Shown here in pieces: positions 6,142 to 7,289 of a stretch of DNA of 7,289 nucleotides; positions within the stretch are counted from its first letter, which is position 1; each line of letters opens with the position of its first letter. The translations under genes were made by a program, and so were the position numbers. The notes below the pieces were generated by a model. The model saw only the letters and a list, made by a program, of their open reading frames with translations, made no database searches and was not told the origin of the DNA. This DNA comes from Oscillospiraceae bacterium (lineage in GTDB: Bacteria > Bacillota_A > Clostridia > Oscillospirales > Oscillospiraceae): the NCBI GenBank assembly GCA_015068055.1, contig SVLG01000078.1:1-7289 (forward strand), given 5' to 3'.

Positions 6142-6789
6142 TCAGGCCTGGTAGCCATGGGCCTTTTCCAGAACCATGTCCTTCACCTTCATGAGCCGGA
6201 CCTTGGTGGAGTTTTCGTTCTCCGCCAGCTTCATGGTGATGTACTTGATGTTCTGGGAGAGATCGGGGATCATGACGTACTCCAGCGCGTTAACGCGGCG
6301 GCGGGTCTTCTCGATCTCCTGGGCCAGAAGCTGCATGGTCTTTTCTACCTGTGCCAGCTCCAGCATGTCCTCAAACACGCCGGAGAGGGCGGACATGGCG
6401 TCGTCCAGTTCGCCGGAGGTCTGGGCAAAGCCGTAGGGATAGATATCCCCGGCCTCGGCCGACTTGGTCTTGAACTCGTACACGGGTACATTGACGCTCA
6501 TGACGTTGCGGAAGTCCATGCCCAGCTCCACACTCTGCCGGGGATACAGCAGACTCTGTTCCAGCATCTCGGGGGACATGACGGCGCTGGCCACGGAAAG
6601 GGCGCCGAAGGCCTCGGTGAGGCCATCCTCCACCTTCTTACGAAGCTGGCGGTTGCGGCGGACCACGTCCATGAACTGGCGCATAAGCTCATCACGCTTA
6701 TCCTTGAGGAGCTTATGGCCGCGGCGGGCCGTTTTCAGTCGTCCCTTGAGCTGATTGAGGACCATTCTGGTCGGTGTAACAGTTGCCAT
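6142..6789 (-). CDS. atpD: V-type ATP synthase subunit D
   Basis: This 215-residue central-stalk subunit rotates inside the A3B3 head and couples ATP hydrolysis or synthesis to ion flow through the membrane ring. Family signs are the N-terminal PTRMVLNQLKGRL followed by ARRGHKLLKDKRDEL (6-35), a long amphipathic helix to about residue 60, and a C-terminal helix with KTRRRVNALEYVMIP (161-175). The two long helices pair as a coiled coil. Length is typical (about 200-215). GAGGTGA (6803-6797) lies 7 bases upstream of the ATG. It follows the subunit B gene by 64 bases and is the last gene of the operon, matching the usual A-B-D order in bacterial V-type operons. The symbol follows V-type naming (equivalent to ntpD), not the F-type beta subunit also called atpD. 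Confidence 0.96.
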   Translation of the reverse strand: MATVTPTRMVLNQLKGRLKTARRGHKLLKDKRDELMRQFMDVVRRNRQLRKKVEDGLTEAFGALSVASAVMSPEMLEQSLLYPRQSVELGMDFRNVMSVNVPVYEFKTKSAEAGDIYPYGFAQTSGELDDAMSALSGVFEDMLELAQVEKTMQLLAQEIEKTRRRVNALEYVMIPDLSQNIKYITMKLAENENSTKVRLMKVKDMVLEKAHGYQA

Positions 6790-6809
6790 TTACTAATCAC
6801 CTCACGCAT

Positions 6810-6830
6810 CCGGGCGCTTTGCGCGCCCGG
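6810..6830 (-). other. Intercistronic GC hairpin upstream of subunit D
   Basis: A perfect 8-bp all-GC stem (6810-6817 with 6823-6830) with a 5-base loop. No T-tract follows on either strand, so it is not an intrinsic terminator. It ends 6 bases before the subunit D ribosome binding site and could stabilise the mRNA or modulate translation. Confidence 0.6.
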
Positions 6831-6838
6831 TGTCTGGG

Positions 6839-6854
6839 ATCGGACGACTCCGAT
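6839..6854 (-). other. Short hairpin at the end of subunit B gene
   Basis: A perfect 6-bp inverted repeat (ATCGGA with TCCGAT) around a 4-base loop. It overlaps the last base of the subunit B stop codon and lies 8 bases from the GC hairpin at 6810-6830, so the short spacer consists mostly of two tandem stem-loops. Function is unknown. Confidence 0.45.
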
Positions 6855-7289
6855 TACTTACGGGGCAGGTACTTCTCGATGAACTCGGGCTTGATACGCT
6901 TGAGCTCACGCTCGGGCAGGATGCTCAGGAGTTCCCAGCCGATGGTCAGCGTCTCCTCGATGCTGCGGTTGGTCTCGTTGCCCTGGGAAACATACTGCTG
7001 CTCAAAGGCGTCGGCAAACTTGGCGTAGAGCTTGTCGTCGTCGGAGAGGGCAGCCTCGCCCAGAATGGTCATGAGCTCCTTGGCTTCCTTGCCGCGGGCA
7101 TAGGCGGCGAAGAGCTGGTTCATGGTGCCGGCATGGTCGGCGCGGGTCTTGCCCTCGCCGATGCCCTTGTCCTTCAGACGGCTCAGGCTGGGGAGCACGT
7201 CCACGGGGGGCACCAGACCCTTACGGTACAGGTCACGGCTGAGGATGATCTGGCCCTCGGTGATGTAGCCGGTCAGGTCGGGGATGGGA
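6854..7289 (-). CDS. atpB: V-type ATP synthase subunit B, C-terminal part (5' truncated by window)
   Basis: The frame enters from the right edge and encodes the last 144 residues, ending in KYLPRK and TAA. It carries the B-subunit C-terminal signature: [22 protein letters not shown], then [23 protein letters not shown], the [12 protein letters not shown] helix, [21 protein letters not shown] and [19 protein letters not shown]. Subunit B forms the non-catalytic nucleotide-binding partner of subunit A in the hexameric head. Upstream subunits (A, C, E, K, I and others) would be expected beyond the right edge. The GTG at 7213 is internal and the true start is outside the window. The symbol follows V-type naming (ntpB in Enterococcus). 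Confidence 0.95.
   Translation of the reverse strand, partial: PIPDLTGYITEGQIILSRDLYRKGLVPPVDVLPSLSRLKDKGIGEGKTRADHAGTMNQLFAAYARGKEAKELMTILGEAALSDDDKLYAKFADAFEQQYVSQGNETNRSIEETLTIGWELLSILPERELKRIKPEFIEKYLPRK

Noticed and set aside
6027..6158. N-terminal extension of the MlrC-like protein to 6158
   Set aside because: The extension would run through the subunit D terminator, the end of the subunit D gene and the gene's own promoter. Family similarity begins at the methionine at 6026.
6810..6854. Intrinsic terminator between subunits B and D
   Set aside because: The stems are strong but no T-tract follows on the - strand, and operon context requires readthrough into subunit D.
6127..6882. + strand open frame opposite subunit D
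   Set aside because: It is antisense to a clear V-type subunit D gene, and its translation shows no domain.

Overview
The window is GC-rich DNA (roughly 60% by eye) with tight gene packing, strong AAAGGAGG-type ribosome binding sites, a V-type ATP synthase operon and a BspA-type leucine-rich-repeat lipoprotein. This combination suggests a GC-rich anaerobic Firmicute of the class Clostridia, such as a gut Oscillospiraceae/Ruminococcaceae relative. The taxonomic call is inference from gene content and style, not from a marker gene.

Left block, + strand (1-4524): the 3' end of a polar amino acid ABC-transporter substrate-binding protein is followed by a 110-base gap. The gap holds a consensus-perfect promoter (TTGACA, 18 bases, TATAAT) fused to a 14-bp perfect hairpin. 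Next come the HisM/GlnP-type permease (375-1076), the GlnQ/HisP-type ATPase (1063-1824, overlapping the permease by 14 bases), an M20-family AbgB-like amidohydrolase (1827-3197, 2 bases after the ATPase) and a lipoprotein with LRR_5/BspA-type repeats (3238-4524). Spacing makes permease-ATPase-amidohydrolase-lipoprotein one likely transcription unit, closed by a strong hairpin terminator at 4530-4564. A plausible reading is uptake of an amino acid or N-acylated/amide-linked amino acid conjugate, followed by cytoplasmic hydrolysis.

Middle, - strand (6026 to 4563): a single convergent gene for an M81/MlrC-type metallopeptidase. It has its own good promoter (TTTACA, 17 bases, TAAAAT) directly downstream of the previous operon's terminator, so it appears to be an independent transcription unit.

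Right block, - strand (7289 to 6142): the end of a V-type ATP synthase operon, with the C-terminal part of subunit B followed by complete subunit D and a terminator at 6093-6125. The B-D spacer holds two perfect short hairpins without a T-tract.

No RNA gene, CRISPR array, insertion sequence or phage element was seen, and no stretch over 300 bases lacks a gene. All families are known. The most unusual points are the promoter nested in a terminator-like hairpin and the coupling of an amino acid ABC importer to an unpaired AbgB-like hydrolase and an LRR lipoprotein.
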